NCBI RefSeq assembly: GCF_009759665.1 | Contig: NZ_WQNE01000030.1 | Span: forward strand, 40,471 to 104,470 | DNA length: 64,000 nt | DNA from: Bradyrhizobium cajani | GTDB lineage: Bacteria; Pseudomonadota; Alphaproteobacteria; Rhizobiales; Xanthobacteraceae | Direction: 5' to 3' | Shown here: piece by piece, positions 24,618 to 33,842 of the stretch | Layout of the letters: each line of letters opens with the position of its first letter | Numbering within the stretch: position 1 is the stretch's first letter | Position numbers and translations under genes: made by a program | Notes under the pieces: generated by a model | Told to the model about the DNA's origin: nothing | The model's database searches: none | What the model saw: only the letters and a program-made list of their open reading frames with translations

Positions 24618-24760
24618 CGCAACACCCAAAATATGCGCGATGATTCAATGCCTTCGTTCAGGCGTCAATGAACCGACGGTCACACCCGCGCCTTTTGCAG
24701 GCAGGTGTGGCCGATCGGTGACTCTTTGTTAACCATTGATGTCCGGGGCGTGACGCCCGT

Positions 24761-24799
24761 GCAACCAGGCCTTCCAACTAAGCCTTGCAACTAGGCCTT
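24761..24799. repeat. Three tandem 13-bp repeats over a stop codon
   Basis: Three copies of a 13-mer, GCAACCAGGCCTT, CCAACTAAGCCTT and GCAACTAGGCCTT, follow one another. The stop codon of the oxidoreductase gene (24791-24793, minus strand) lies in the third copy. The array looks like a slippage-type duplication of the gene's 3' end. Confidence 0.7.
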
Positions 24800-25813
24800 G
24801 TCTTGCCCGACCCGCACCAGCTGCTTGCCGAAATTGGCGCCCTTCAGCAGGCCCATGAAGGCGCCAGGGGCGCTCTCCAGGCCCTCGGTGACGAACTCCT
24901 TGTATTTCACCTTGCCGTCGCGGACCCAGGCCGACATGTCGCGCAGGAAGTCGCCATGGCGGGCGGCGAAATCGGAAACGATGAAGCCGCGGAAGGTCAG
25001 CCGCTTGGTGAGGGTCGCGCGCATCATGCTGGCGGCCCATTTCGGCGGCTTGGCCTCGGTGTCGTTGTAATGGGCGATCAGGCCGCAGACCGGCACGCGC
25101 GCGAACGGATTGAGCAGCGGGAACACCGCCTCGAACACGGCGCCGCCGACGTTCTCGAAATAGACGTCGATGCCCTTGGGGCAGGCGAACTTCAGCTTGG
25201 CCGGAAAATCGGTTTCGCGATGATCGAGACACTCGTCGAAGCCGAGCTCCTTCACCACGTAGTCGCACTTGTCCTTGCCGCCGGCGATACCGACTGCGCG
25301 TGCGCCCTTGATCTTGGCGATCTGGCCGACGGCCGAGCCGACCGCGCCGGAGGCGCCGGCGACGACGACGGTCTCGCCTTCCTGCGGCTTGCCGATGTCG
25401 AGCAGCCCGGTATAGGCGGTCATGCCGGGCATGCCGAGCACACCGATGGATGTGGAGATCGGACCAAGCTTCGGATCGACCTTGATCAGCCCCTTGCCGC
25501 TGGAGATGGCGTGCGTCTGCCAGCCGGATCGGATGCGCACGATGTCGCCCTTGGCAAAGTCCGGATTGTTGGAGGCCGCGACCTCGCTGACCGCCTCGCC
25601 TTCCATGACGCCGCCGATCGGCACCGGCGCGGCATAGGACGGCCCCTCGCTCATGCGCCCGCGCATATAGGGATCGAGCGACAGCCAGATCGTGCGCAGC
25701 AGGACCTCGCCCTGCCCCGGCGTCGGCACCGTGAATTCCTCGATGCGGAAATCGGACGGCTTGGGCTCGCCGACGGGACGCGCGGCGAGAACGATACGCT
25801 TGCCTTGGGACAT
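24791..25813 (-). CDS. NADP-dependent oxidoreductase (MDR superfamily, CurA-like)
   Basis: A 340-aa zinc-free medium-chain reductase. The Rossmann motif is VVVAGASGAVGSAVGQIAKIKGARAVGIAGG, and LDPYMRGRMSEGPSYAAPVPIGGVMEGEAV is the leukotriene B4 dehydrogenase-type pattern. It would reduce alkenals or alpha,beta-unsaturated ketones with NADPH. The start at 25813 (MSQGKRIVLAARP) was chosen because the longer frame runs back into a dispersed repeat. Three tandem 13-mers cover its stop codon. Confidence 0.9.
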   Translation of the reverse strand: MSQGKRIVLAARPVGEPKPSDFRIEEFTVPTPGQGEVLLRTIWLSLDPYMRGRMSEGPSYAAPVPIGGVMEGEAVSEVAASNNPDFAKGDIVRIRSGWQTHAISSGKGLIKVDPKLGPISTSIGVLGMPGMTAYTGLLDIGKPQEGETVVVAGASGAVGSAVGQIAKIKGARAVGIAGGKDKCDYVVKELGFDECLDHRETDFPAKLKFACPKGIDVYFENVGGAVFEAVFPLLNPFARVPVCGLIAHYNDTEAKPPKWAASMMRATLTKRLTFRGFIVSDFAARHGDFLRDMSAWVRDGKVKYKEFVTEGLESAPGAFMGLLKGANFGKQLVRVGQDKA

Positions 25814-25832
25814 GATGGCTTCCTCCACTTTT

Positions 25833-25912
25833 CTGTCATTGCGAGCGAAGCGAAGCAATCCAATCGCGTCAACACAAAAGGACTGGATTGCTGGCAAGCC
25901 GGGGCATGACAG
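25833..25912. repeat. Dispersed palindromic repeat, CGTCATTGCGAG family
   Basis: Reads CTGTCATTGCGAGCGAAGCG at the left and GGGGCATGACAG at the right, with GCAATCCA and TGGATTGC inside. It is somewhat decayed in comparison with the copies at 12801 and 59492. It sits just upstream of the oxidoreductase start. Confidence 0.75.
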
Positions 25913-25944
25913 CGGTGTGTGGAGCGGACGTAGAAATACACAAC

Positions 25945-26020
25945 GTCATTCCGGGGCGGTCCGCAGGACCGAACCCGGAATCTCGAGATTCCGGGTTGCG
26001 CTTCGCGCCCCCGGAATGAC
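25945..26020. repeat. Dispersed palindromic repeat, GTCATTCCGGGG family
   Basis: Ends GTCATTCCGGGG and CCCCGGAATGAC are inverted, and CCCGGAATCTCGAGATTCCGGG is a central palindrome. It is adjacent to a copy of the other family and to the guaB stop. Confidence 0.8.
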
Positions 26021-26031
26021 GGCGGAAAGGA

Positions 26032-27522
26032 CTAACCCCCGCCCGGATAATTCGGCGCCTCGCGCGTGATCGTCACGTCATGGACGTGGCTTTCGCGCAG
26101 GCCCGCGCCGGTGATGCGGACGAACTGGGCCTTCTCATGCAGGTCCTTCAGGTCCTTCGCGCCGACATAGCCCATCGCGGCGCGCAGGCCGCCGGCGAGC
26201 TGGTGCATGACGTTGCCGACCGGGCCCTTGTAGGGCACCTGGCCCTCGATGCCCTCAGGCACGAGCTTGAGCGAATCTTTGATGTCCTGCTGGAAGTAGC
26301 GGTCGGCCGATCCGCGCGCCATCGCGCCGACCGAGCCCATGCCGCGATAGGCCTTGTAGGAGCGGCCCTGCCACAGGAACACTTCGCCCGGCGTCTCGTC
26401 GGTGCCGGCGAGCAGCGAGCCGACCATCGCGATGTCGGCACCGGCGGCGAGCGCTTTCGCAAGGTCGCCGGAGAACTTGATGCCGCCGTCGGCGATGACC
26501 GGGATGTCGGACTTCTTCGCCGCCTCCACCGCATCCATGATCGCGGTGAGTTGGGGAACGCCGACGCCGGCGACGATGCGCGTGGTGCAGATCGAGCCCG
26601 GGCCGATGCCGACCTTGATGCAGTCCGCGCCCGCATCGATCAGCGCCTGGGCGCCCTCGGCGGTCGCGACGTTACCGGCGACGACCTGCACCGAGTTGGA
26701 GAGGCGCTTGATGCGGTTGACCGCATGCAGCACGTGGCGGGAATGGCCGTGCGCGGTGTCGACCACGACGAGGTCGACGCCGGCGTCGATCAGCCGCTCG
26801 GTGCGCTCGAAGCCGGTGTCGCCGACCGTGGTGGCGGCGGCAACCCGCAGGCGGCCCTGCGCGTCCTTGCAGGCGAGCGGATGGGCGACCGCCTTCTCCA
26901 TGTCCTTCACGGTGATGAGGCCGACGCAGCGATATTGGTCGTCGACGACGAGGAGCTTCTCGATGCGGTGCTTGTGCAGCATCCGCCTCGCCTCATCCTG
27001 GCTGACATTCTCGCGCACCGTGACGAGGTTCTCGTGCGTCATCAGCTCGGAGATCTTTTGCTGACGGTCGGTCGCAAAGCGCACGTCGCGATTGGTGAGG
27101 ATGCCGACCAGCTTGCCCGGCGTGGTCTTGCCCGCGCCGGTGACGACGGGAATGCCGGAGATGCCATGATCGCTCATCAGCTTGAGCGCATCGTCGAGCG
27201 TCGCCTCCGGGCTGATCGTGAGCGGATTCACCACCATGCCCGACTCGTAGCGCTTGACCTGCCGCACCTGGGCAGCCTGGCCTTCGGGATCGAAATTGCG
27301 GTGGATGACGCCGAGGCCGCCGGCCTGCGCCATGGCGATCGCCATGCGGGCCTCGGTGACCGTGTCCATGGCGGACGCCATGATCGGGATGTTGAGCGGA
27401 ATGGCGCGGGTGACGCGGGAACGGATGTCGACCTCGCCCGGCATGACGTCCGACAGGCCCGGCTTCAACAGCACGTCGTCGAACGTAAAGGCTTCGCGAA
27501 TGCCTTGTTGCACCGTGGCCAT
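26032..27522 (-). CDS. guaB: Inosine-5'-monophosphate dehydrogenase
   Basis: A 496-aa enzyme that oxidises IMP to XMP with NAD+, the committed step towards GMP. The catalytic loop has C312 in GIGPGSICTTRIV, and a tandem CBS (Bateman) domain lies at about 96-215 between the two halves of the barrel. The C-terminal AMGYVGAKDLKDLHEKAQFVRITGAGLRESHVHDV is typical. The ATG at 27522 follows AAGGAGTTGGCAG. guaA is 14 kb away on the same strand, after the amino-acid operon and several genes. Confidence 0.97.
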   Translation of the reverse strand: MATVQQGIREAFTFDDVLLKPGLSDVMPGEVDIRSRVTRAIPLNIPIMASAMDTVTEARMAIAMAQAGGLGVIHRNFDPEGQAAQVRQVKRYESGMVVNPLTISPEATLDDALKLMSDHGISGIPVVTGAGKTTPGKLVGILTNRDVRFATDRQQKISELMTHENLVTVRENVSQDEARRMLHKHRIEKLLVVDDQYRCVGLITVKDMEKAVAHPLACKDAQGRLRVAAATTVGDTGFERTERLIDAGVDLVVVDTAHGHSRHVLHAVNRIKRLSNSVQVVAGNVATAEGAQALIDAGADCIKVGIGPGSICTTRIVAGVGVPQLTAIMDAVEAAKKSDIPVIADGGIKFSGDLAKALAAGADIAMVGSLLAGTDETPGEVFLWQGRSYKAYRGMGSVGAMARGSADRYFQQDIKDSLKLVPEGIEGQVPYKGPVGNVMHQLAGGLRAAMGYVGAKDLKDLHEKAQFVRITGAGLRESHVHDVTITREAPNYPGGG

Positions 27523-27741
27523 CTGCCAACTCCTTCCTGCGGCCCTGCCGCAAATAGCTATGGATGAGCGCCGCCCTCGGCGTACCTTGCGGCAACGCCG
27601 GAGAATCGGAGCCCATCAGTGGGGTTGACGCGGGTCGATAGCACGCCCGCGTGACGAATCAAAGCAATTCGGACCGCTGGCCAGCCATGCACAGGCTTTT
27701 TTGGTCAATTCAGCGGGAATAGCTCCCCGACCCGGCCCCCC

Positions 27742-27848
27742 GCCATTCCGGGGCGCGACGAAGTCGCGCGCGGCCGGAATCCATCCCCCGGGATTTTTGC
27801 GGCCCAATGGATTCCGGGCGCGCGCCAAGTGGCGCGCCCCGGAATGAC
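27742..27848. repeat. Dispersed repeat, GTCATTCCGGGG family, in a 480-bp gap
   Basis: Ends CCATTCCGGGGCGCG and CGCGCCCCGGAATGAC are inverted, with GCCGGAATCCATC and ATGGATTCCGGGC inside. It is the only structure seen in the gap 27523-28002 between divergent guaB and the MFS gene; no small gene or promoter could be supported there. Confidence 0.8.
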
Positions 27849-28002
27849 GGAGGAACGGCAGCGAGCGCAACCCAGGAGAGCGGGTCACATCGTTGTTACG
27901 CAGGACTTGGGTGCTATGCGTTGATCCGCGATGGTCCCGGCCGGATGGCGGTGTTAAGCCGCAGCTCCAGCCTTCCCTTCCGATTTTCATTACCAGTTCG
28001 TC

Positions 28003-29493
28003 ATGGTCGACAAGCAACGCGTCATTCCGCTGATCGTGGCCACCGCGCTCTTCATGGAGAACATGGATTCGACGGTGATCGCGACCTCGCTGCCGGCGAT
28101 TGCGGCCGACATCGGCACCAGCCCGCTGACGCTGAAGCTCGCCATCACCTCCTACCTGCTGTCGCTGGCGGTGTTCATCCCGGCGAGCGGCTGGACCGCC
28201 GACCGCTTCGGCGCGCGCATGGTGTTCGCGATCGCGGTCGGCGTGTTCATGGTCGGCTCGGTCGGCTGCGCGCTCTCGACCTCGGTCACCGATTTCGTGT
28301 TCGCGCGCATCCTGCAAGGCATGGGCGGGGCGATGATGACGCCGGTCGGGCGCCTCGTGCTGCTCCGCTCGGTCGACAAAAGCGCGCTGGTCAACGCCAT
28401 GGCCTGGGTGACGGTGCCTGCCCTCATAGGTCCCGTGATCGGCCCGCCGCTCGGCGGCTTCATCACCACCTATGCGTCCTGGCACTGGATCTTCCTGATC
28501 AACATCCCGATCGGGCTGCTCGGCATCTTCATGGCCTTGCGCTTCATCGATCCCATCAAGAGCGAGACGCAGGAGCCGTTCGATCTCTACGGCATGGTGC
28601 TCGCGGGCATCGGCCTCGCCGGCATCGCCTTCGGCCTGTCGGTGGCCGGCCTCAACCTGTTGCCGTGGAGCACGGTCGCCGCGCTGGTCGTGGGTGGAGC
28701 GATCTCGATGACGCTCTATGTGCTGCACGCGCGGCGGACCGGATCGCCGGTGCTGGACTTTTCGCTCCTGAAGCTGCCGACGCTCCGGGCGGCCATTTTC
28801 GGCGGCTTCCTGTTCCGCCTCGGCATCGGCGCGCTGCCGTTCCTGCTCCCGCTCTTGATGCAGATCGGCTTCGGGCTGACGCCGTTCCATTCGGGCCTCG
28901 TCACCTTCGCCTCCTCGCTCGGCGCCATGGGCATGAAAACGCTGGCGGCACGGATCATCCGCACCTTCGGCTTCCGCAACCTGATGACGGTGAACGCGGT
29001 CATCAGCGCGTTCTTCCTCGGCGTCTGCGCGCTGTTCACGGTGACGACGCCGCTGCTCATCATCATGGTGATCCTGGTGGTCGGCGGCTTCTTCCGCTCG
29101 CTGGAGTTCACCGCGATCAACACGGTGGCCTATGCCGAGGTCGAGACCGCGCAGATGAGCCGCGCCACCACGCTGGTCAGCGTCAACCAGCAGCTCGCCG
29201 TCTCGGCCGGGGTCGCCGTCGGCGCCGCGTCGGTGGAGACGACGATGTGGCTCAGCCATGTCAGCGAGCTCAACGCCACCGTGTTCGCGCCGGCCTTCGT
29301 CGTGGTCGCGCTGACCTCGGCGGCATCGAGCTGGTTCTTCTGGCAGATGCCGGCCGACGCCGGTCACGAAATCTCCGGCCGCAAGGCGGTCGAAGTCGCC
29401 AGCCGCAAGGGTGCAGCAAAGAGCGCGGCGACCGCCGCGGTCAAGACCGCGACGGAGAACACCCAGGACGCGCGGGATCAGCGGCTCGGCTAA
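28003..29493 (+). CDS. MFS drug efflux transporter (DHA2 type)
   Basis: A 496-aa major-facilitator protein with about 13-14 hydrophobic segments. Motif A between helices 2 and 3 is GWTADRFGARM, and motif C in helix 5 is near ALIGPVIGPPLGGFI, which marks antiporters of the EmrB/MdtD group. It would export toxic compounds using the proton gradient. There is no adjacent regulator or membrane-fusion protein. The C-terminal tail is charged and ends in QDARDQRLG. Confidence 0.9.
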   Translation: MVDKQRVIPLIVATALFMENMDSTVIATSLPAIAADIGTSPLTLKLAITSYLLSLAVFIPASGWTADRFGARMVFAIAVGVFMVGSVGCALSTSVTDFVFARILQGMGGAMMTPVGRLVLLRSVDKSALVNAMAWVTVPALIGPVIGPPLGGFITTYASWHWIFLINIPIGLLGIFMALRFIDPIKSETQEPFDLYGMVLAGIGLAGIAFGLSVAGLNLLPWSTVAALVVGGAISMTLYVLHARRTGSPVLDFSLLKLPTLRAAIFGGFLFRLGIGALPFLLPLLMQIGFGLTPFHSGLVTFASSLGAMGMKTLAARIIRTFGFRNLMTVNAVISAFFLGVCALFTVTTPLLIIMVILVVGGFFRSLEFTAINTVAYAEVETAQMSRATTLVSVNQQLAVSAGVAVGAASVETTMWLSHVSELNATVFAPAFVVVALTSAASSWFFWQMPADAGHEISGRKAVEVASRKGAAKSAATAAVKTATENTQDARDQRLG

Positions 29494-29541
29494 CGCGCGA
29501 TGAGATCAGGATGAATCGTCATCGCGCTTAAGGTTATTGTT

Positions 29542-29641
29542 TGAGCATGATCTCCGCGCAAACGCGTTCCGCGTTTGTCGCGAGGGAAAACCGGTGCGCA
29601 CTTTGCGCTAACGCGGCCCTGCGGGTCCGGATCGTGCTTTA
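29542..29641. repeat. Dispersed repeat, GAGCATGATC type
   Basis: Begins TGAGCATGATCTCCGCG and ends CCGGATCGTGCTTTA, with a CAAACGCGTTCCGCGTTTG palindrome inside. It resembles a common Bradyrhizobium intergenic element whose ends are GAGCATGATC and GATCATGCTC. It lies between convergent genes and touches the glycoside hydrolase stop codon. Confidence 0.65.
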
Positions 29642-31519
29642 GGGCCTGACCGCCGGCGGCAACACGCGATAGAGCGAGACGCCCAGCCCGAGGCTGTTGT
29701 TCGGCAGGGTGAGCCTGCCGCCGGTGACCGTTCCCGGCATCGTGTCCTTCTGAAGATTGGGATCGGGACAAAGAGCCGGGTTGCGCAGGAAAGTGGCCAG
29801 ATTGCTGGTTCTCTCGTCGATCAAATAGCGTTCGACCGTCACCTCGCCGTTTGCGAAAGGCAGGTTGTCGACCTCGAGCGTGAACCGCTCGCCGGGGTCA
29901 GACGTGTCGGTCCCGAACACACGCGCCGGATCATAGTTGTGCACCATGACATTGACGATGGACGCGGCCTGATCCCAGGTCGCGAACGCGCCGAGACTGG
30001 AGTCGGAGCCGCCGGGCGCCAGCGTCGCCTGCACGCGTTTGCCCGACATCTTGTTGTACATCTTGAACAGATTCCCCACCGGCTTCGGGTAGTAGACCGG
30101 AGGGTTTTTGCCGTTCAGCTGCTTGTACAGCAGGCTCGCCTGGGTGAGGAAGGACGGCACCTTGTCGTCGCCCTGACCGTCGCTGATGATGAGGTAGGAT
30201 CCGAGCGAGACCTGCTGGCCGACCGCTTCCGGCAGGAACGCCGCCGTCCAGGCAGCGCCCCTGTGCGAGTAGTTGACGTCGGTCCTCTCGTCGGCGGTCG
30301 GGCCCCATTCCGACAGGAACAGCTTGACGTCGGGCATGTCGGCATTCTGCTGCCTCAGCGACGCCAGCTTGCTCCTGATCGTGATCATCTCCTGCCGGAA
30401 GTTCGCAAACCGCGTCGTGCCGTCGGTCGAGCCATAGAAGTGAAATGAGAAGCGATAGCGATCCTGCGAGGTGTATTTCGCGTAGAACCTGCCGGCATAG
30501 GGACTGGCGAGCGGGTTGAAGGTCTGGTTCAGGAATTCCTCTTCCAGCGTCGGATTTGGCGGCACGTCGAACGGATAGTACGTGAAACTCCGGCCCGCGA
30601 AGGCCGGGCCGGCGATCTCGATGGTCTTGCCATGATGGTTGCTGTTGCCGGCGAGCTCGGCCTTGACCGTCTTGATGGCATCGGAGAAGAACTTCTGGAC
30701 CGGCAGAACTGCCCTGCTCAGGCGGCGCGCATCCACCCCATAGGGATAAGACAGGGATTTGTCTTCGGCATTGCTCAGCGAATGGGTCTGAAGCGGCGTC
30801 CACTGGTGCAGAACATAGTTCTGCGGATCCATCCACCACAACCAGCGGCCCCATGGCCCCAACGGCTTGAGCGTATAGAGGGACGAGTCGGTGTCGTTCC
30901 AGTGTTCTGGCGTGGAGTCGGCGATGTCGAGCTCGTTGCTGACCTCGAGGATGACCGATGGGGCGCCGCCGTCGAAGGACTTGGTCACGATGTAGCGCAC
31001 GAGCGCTTCTGCGTACTTCCTGAACCTGCTTTCCGCGGCGCTTCCGGTGCCCCAGGTTTCGCCGGCGATGCCCGTCGCCGCGAGACTCGGCGGCATGAAG
31101 GATGCGACGGCCACATGCGGGGTGAGCCCGTGATCCAGCGCCCATTGCAGGTGCCAGGCCAGCGGATAGCATTCGCCCGCGTGAAACACGCCGTCCAGCG
31201 TGTACCCGAAGACATTCCCCGTCGGATCGAGGTCGCAATAGATGTCGCTCAGCAGCAGGCGCGTCTGCTTCAGACCGGTGTCTGCGATGATCTGATCGAA
31301 CTGCTCGAACGCAGGCTCCGACGGCATGTTCGCGGCCTGGTAGATCCGCTTGAGATCGCCGAGATCGTCATTGCCGCTGATGCCGGTGTTGAAGGGCACC
31401 TGGGTGTCGACCATGATCGACGTTTGCGCGCGCACCGGTGTCGTCGAACCGAAACTCAGCGAGAGCGATACGAGGAAAGAAACCGAGGCAAGAAGACGTC
31501 GACGATCGAGACACTGCAT
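29639..31519 (-). CDS. Secreted clan GH-A glycoside hydrolase (GH39-like)
   Basis: A 626-aa protein with a signal peptide of about 32 residues (RRRLLASVSFLVSLSLSF..., likely cleavage near VRA-QTS). The acid/base glutamate is E196 in EVSNELD and the nucleophile is E404 in FLSEWGP, the beta-strand 4 and 7 positions of clan GH-A. The N-terminal domain is a barrel, and the last 130 residues form a beta domain, as in GH39 xylosidases. It probably trims a plant or exopolysaccharide glycoside outside the cell. The ATG at 31519 follows GGAG. It stands alone, and the family number is provisional. Confidence 0.72.
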   Translation of the reverse strand: MQCLDRRRLLASVSFLVSLSLSFGSTTPVRAQTSIMVDTQVPFNTGISGNDDLGDLKRIYQAANMPSEPAFEQFDQIIADTGLKQTRLLLSDIYCDLDPTGNVFGYTLDGVFHAGECYPLAWHLQWALDHGLTPHVAVASFMPPSLAATGIAGETWGTGSAAESRFRKYAEALVRYIVTKSFDGGAPSVILEVSNELDIADSTPEHWNDTDSSLYTLKPLGPWGRWLWWMDPQNYVLHQWTPLQTHSLSNAEDKSLSYPYGVDARRLSRAVLPVQKFFSDAIKTVKAELAGNSNHHGKTIEIAGPAFAGRSFTYYPFDVPPNPTLEEEFLNQTFNPLASPYAGRFYAKYTSQDRYRFSFHFYGSTDGTTRFANFRQEMITIRSKLASLRQQNADMPDVKLFLSEWGPTADERTDVNYSHRGAAWTAAFLPEAVGQQVSLGSYLIISDGQGDDKVPSFLTQASLLYKQLNGKNPPVYYPKPVGNLFKMYNKMSGKRVQATLAPGGSDSSLGAFATWDQAASIVNVMVHNYDPARVFGTDTSDPGERFTLEVDNLPFANGEVTVERYLIDERTSNLATFLRNPALCPDPNLQKDTMPGTVTGGRLTLPNNSLGLGVSLYRVLPPAVRP

Positions 31520-31793
31520 GGTCGCTCCACCCGCTTGAATTGCGTTTTCAGGAACTAACACTTGCAGATGTTGTCAGTGTGAACGTGATGTCGTGATCGC
31601 GCCGAGCCGCCCGTGTTTCTGACGCGGTTGCGTGCGACTTATTGTCCGCGGAGTATCGGCATATTCGATGTCGTCCCTGCGCGCGCAGGAACGACAGTGG
31701 GGATTGGCTTAGGCCACGCCCCGAAACCCCATCGCCAGCGCGTGGCGCGCGAGCGGCAGACGACCACCGGTGATCGCGCATGCGCCGCGCGAG

Positions 31794-32438
31794 CTAAGTC
31801 AGCTCACGCGGCCCGCTCGGGGTTGCGATCGTTGCCCGGATCCGCACCGCCGGACGATCCGCGACCACGATGCGGTCATCGGCGATGATCGGCGCGAGGA
31901 GATTGGAAATTGCCGCAGATCCGGGATGCTCGATCGAGAGCCGATCGAGGCGGCAGCCAAGGTCGGTCATGTGCTCGGAGGGATGCGGGCTGGCCGGCCA
32001 TTCGATGAGCGTCGGGAATGCGCCATCGAACGACATCACACCGTCCGGGCGCACCGAGATCAGCCAGGCGAGAGAGCCGCGCGCGACCGGCACCGGCTCC
32101 CCGAAATCCTCGCCGAGGTCGGACAAGGCCTTTCCGAGGTTCGGGACACGGACAACCCAGTTGATCAGCCGCGGCGTCTCCTCGAGGCGTGAGCGCATCG
32201 CCGGATTGTCGAGATCGAACCATCGCGTGCGCCGTGGCCGGGTGCGAAGATCGGGCGCAATGATCTCCAGGAATGCTCCGTCGCCGAGTTGCATCAGATG
32301 ATTGTGCGTTGCCATCAGCGGATGCGAACCGCCCGGCGGCGGGGCCACGCCCAAACAGCGATGAACATGCGCCACGCCCTCCTCGAGCGACAAGGCGGCA
32401 ACGGTCAGATGGTCGAACGCCGCGCGAGGCGCGATCAT
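31794..32438 (-). CDS. VOC-family protein (glyoxalase-like domain)
   Basis: A 214-aa protein of the glyoxalase-like group. The start MIAPRAAFDHLTVAALSLEEGVAHVHRCLGV and the segment GDGAFLEIIAPD carry the expected metal-site histidine and glutamate. The second half repeats the fold weakly. The start at 32438 leaves an 8-base gap after the antibiotic-biosynthesis-monooxygenase-like gene on the same strand, so the two form an operon. The substrate is unknown. Confidence 0.75.
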   Translation of the reverse strand: MIAPRAAFDHLTVAALSLEEGVAHVHRCLGVAPPPGGSHPLMATHNHLMQLGDGAFLEIIAPDLRTRPRRTRWFDLDNPAMRSRLEETPRLINWVVRVPNLGKALSDLGEDFGEPVPVARGSLAWLISVRPDGVMSFDGAFPTLIEWPASPHPSEHMTDLGCRLDRLSIEHPGSAAISNLLAPIIADDRIVVADRPAVRIRATIATPSGPRELT

Positions 32439-32446
32439 GCCGAGAC

Positions 32447-32758
32447 CTAGCGTCCGGATTCCGCTGACCGGCTGCGACTGCGGATGACATTGCAGATCTG
32501 GAAGCTGTAGCTGGCGAAGAAGCTCTCGATGCCGCGCCGCTTGGCCTTGACGTGCTCGGGATGGCGGCGCCATGCGTGCAGCGCTTCCTCGGTCTCGAAC
32601 TCGACGATGGTGACACGCTCTCCGTCCTCGGCCACAAAACCCTTGTGAGCCACGTAACCGGGAATGGTCCGGGCCAGTTCACTCATATGCCTTGCCATCG
32701 GGCCGTATTCATCCTGCACATCGGGGTTGAGCCGCGAGCGAAATATGGTGACAATCAT
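32447..32758 (-). CDS. Antibiotic biosynthesis monooxygenase-domain protein
   Basis: A 103-aa ABM/dimeric alpha-beta barrel protein: FRSRLNPDVQDEYGPMARHMSELARTIPGYVAHKGFVAEDGERVTIVEFETEEALHAWRRHPEH. Members act as small cofactor-free oxygenases or haem-degrading enzymes, and many have unknown roles. It is co-transcribed with the VOC gene. The LysR-like gene upstream on the same strand is broken, so any control by it may be lost. Confidence 0.8.
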   Translation of the reverse strand: MIVTIFRSRLNPDVQDEYGPMARHMSELARTIPGYVAHKGFVAEDGERVTIVEFETEEALHAWRRHPEHVKAKRRGIESFFASYSFQICNVIRSRSRSAESGR

Positions 32759-32883
32759 GAATGTTTCCTATGCCGTGCGAATGGACGTCGAGCCCGATCC
32801 GGCGATCGCACTCCCCTCCTCGCTACGCAAATGGCACAGATACATCAAATGCATAATTACGATTATGATTATGCATGAAGCTA

Positions 32884-33779
32884 TCACAGCCTCGCCTTCA
32901 CCTCCTCCGCGAGCAGCGCGATGGCCGGATCGAAGCGTCCATGAGCGCTGCGACGGATCAACGCGACGGTCGCCGGCATCGTGAAGTCTGCAACGTCCAG
33001 GATCCGCAGCGCGCGGCGGTGAGGGCTATGCTCGAACTGGCGGCGGGGCACCAGGCCCAGACCGCCGCTGTGGGCGAGCAGCGAGAGCTGGAGGTCCTCA
33101 CCGAAGACCTCGGCCACATGTGGATCGGCAGCTGCAACCGGTCGAATGCCCTGACGAGCGCGGCGCGGCAGCCGCAGCCCGGCGGATTGAGGAACCAGCC
33201 TCGCTCGGCGAGATCGCGCAACCGGTACGGACGAGCCTGGCGCTTCGCCCGCGGCTTCTTCGGGCCGACGACAACGACCTGCTCGGCCCCCAAAGTGACA
33301 CAAGTGATTCCGGCCGGGATCGCGTGGGCGACGGTGAGCAGGCCGATCGCGCAATCGAGCGCACCGCGACGTACCTCCTCGATGAGGTCCGTGCTCCAGT
33401 TCGAGCTCACCTGCAGCCTGATCCGCGGGAACGCGCGCCGCAGGGCATCGAGCGGCGTCATCATGACCATTTCGCCGAGACCATGCGCCACCCCCGCCCT
33501 CAAGTCGCCGGACGGGTCCGCCGCGCGCGCGGTACAGCCTTCGAGCTCCGCCACGGCAGCCAGAACGCGGCGGCAATGTTCGAGCACGTGGGTCCCCAGC
33601 GACGTCAGCACGGCCGGCTTCACCGCGCGGTTGAACAGCGGCGCATGGCCGAACGCCTGCTCGAAGTTCTGGATGCGCCGCGTGGTCGCGGGCTGCGTCA
33701 GCCGGAGGCGGATGGCGGCGCGATTGACGGAGCCGGCTTCGGCGACGGCGACGAAGGCTTCGATGTCCTGGAGGTTCAT
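32884..33779 (-). pseudogene. LysR-family regulator gene with a frameshift
   Basis: Residues 1-220 read in one frame (MNLQDIEAFVAVAEAGSVNRAAIRLRLTQPATTRRIQNFEQAFG... to ...LPIHMWPR). The typical LysR ending (HVAEVFGEDLQLSLLAHSGGLGLVPRR... to ...LAEEVKARL) continues in another frame from about 33118. The two parts together give a normal-length protein of about 298 residues. A single-base change near 33110-33130 (around CCACATGTGG) explains it. It may be a real inactivated gene or a sequencing error. It lies upstream of the ABM/VOC operon on the same strand. Confidence 0.75.
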
Positions 33780-33842
33780 AAACACCAAGCATAATCAAAC
33801 AATGACTATGCAGGAAGGGCGGATGCCGGGCCGGTGGCGGGT

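Noticed and set aside
24761..24799. Tandem repeats as a possible CRISPR array
   Set aside because: The 13-mers are contiguous with no spacers and overlap a coding end; no CRISPR array was found in the window.
26080..27567. A 495-codon frame opposite guaB
   Set aside because: Shadow of guaB, whose full-length motifs are intact on the minus strand.
27616..29367. A 583-codon open frame on the minus strand
   Set aside because: It is antisense to the MFS transporter, extremely rich in Arg, His, Gln and Asp, with no fold signature.
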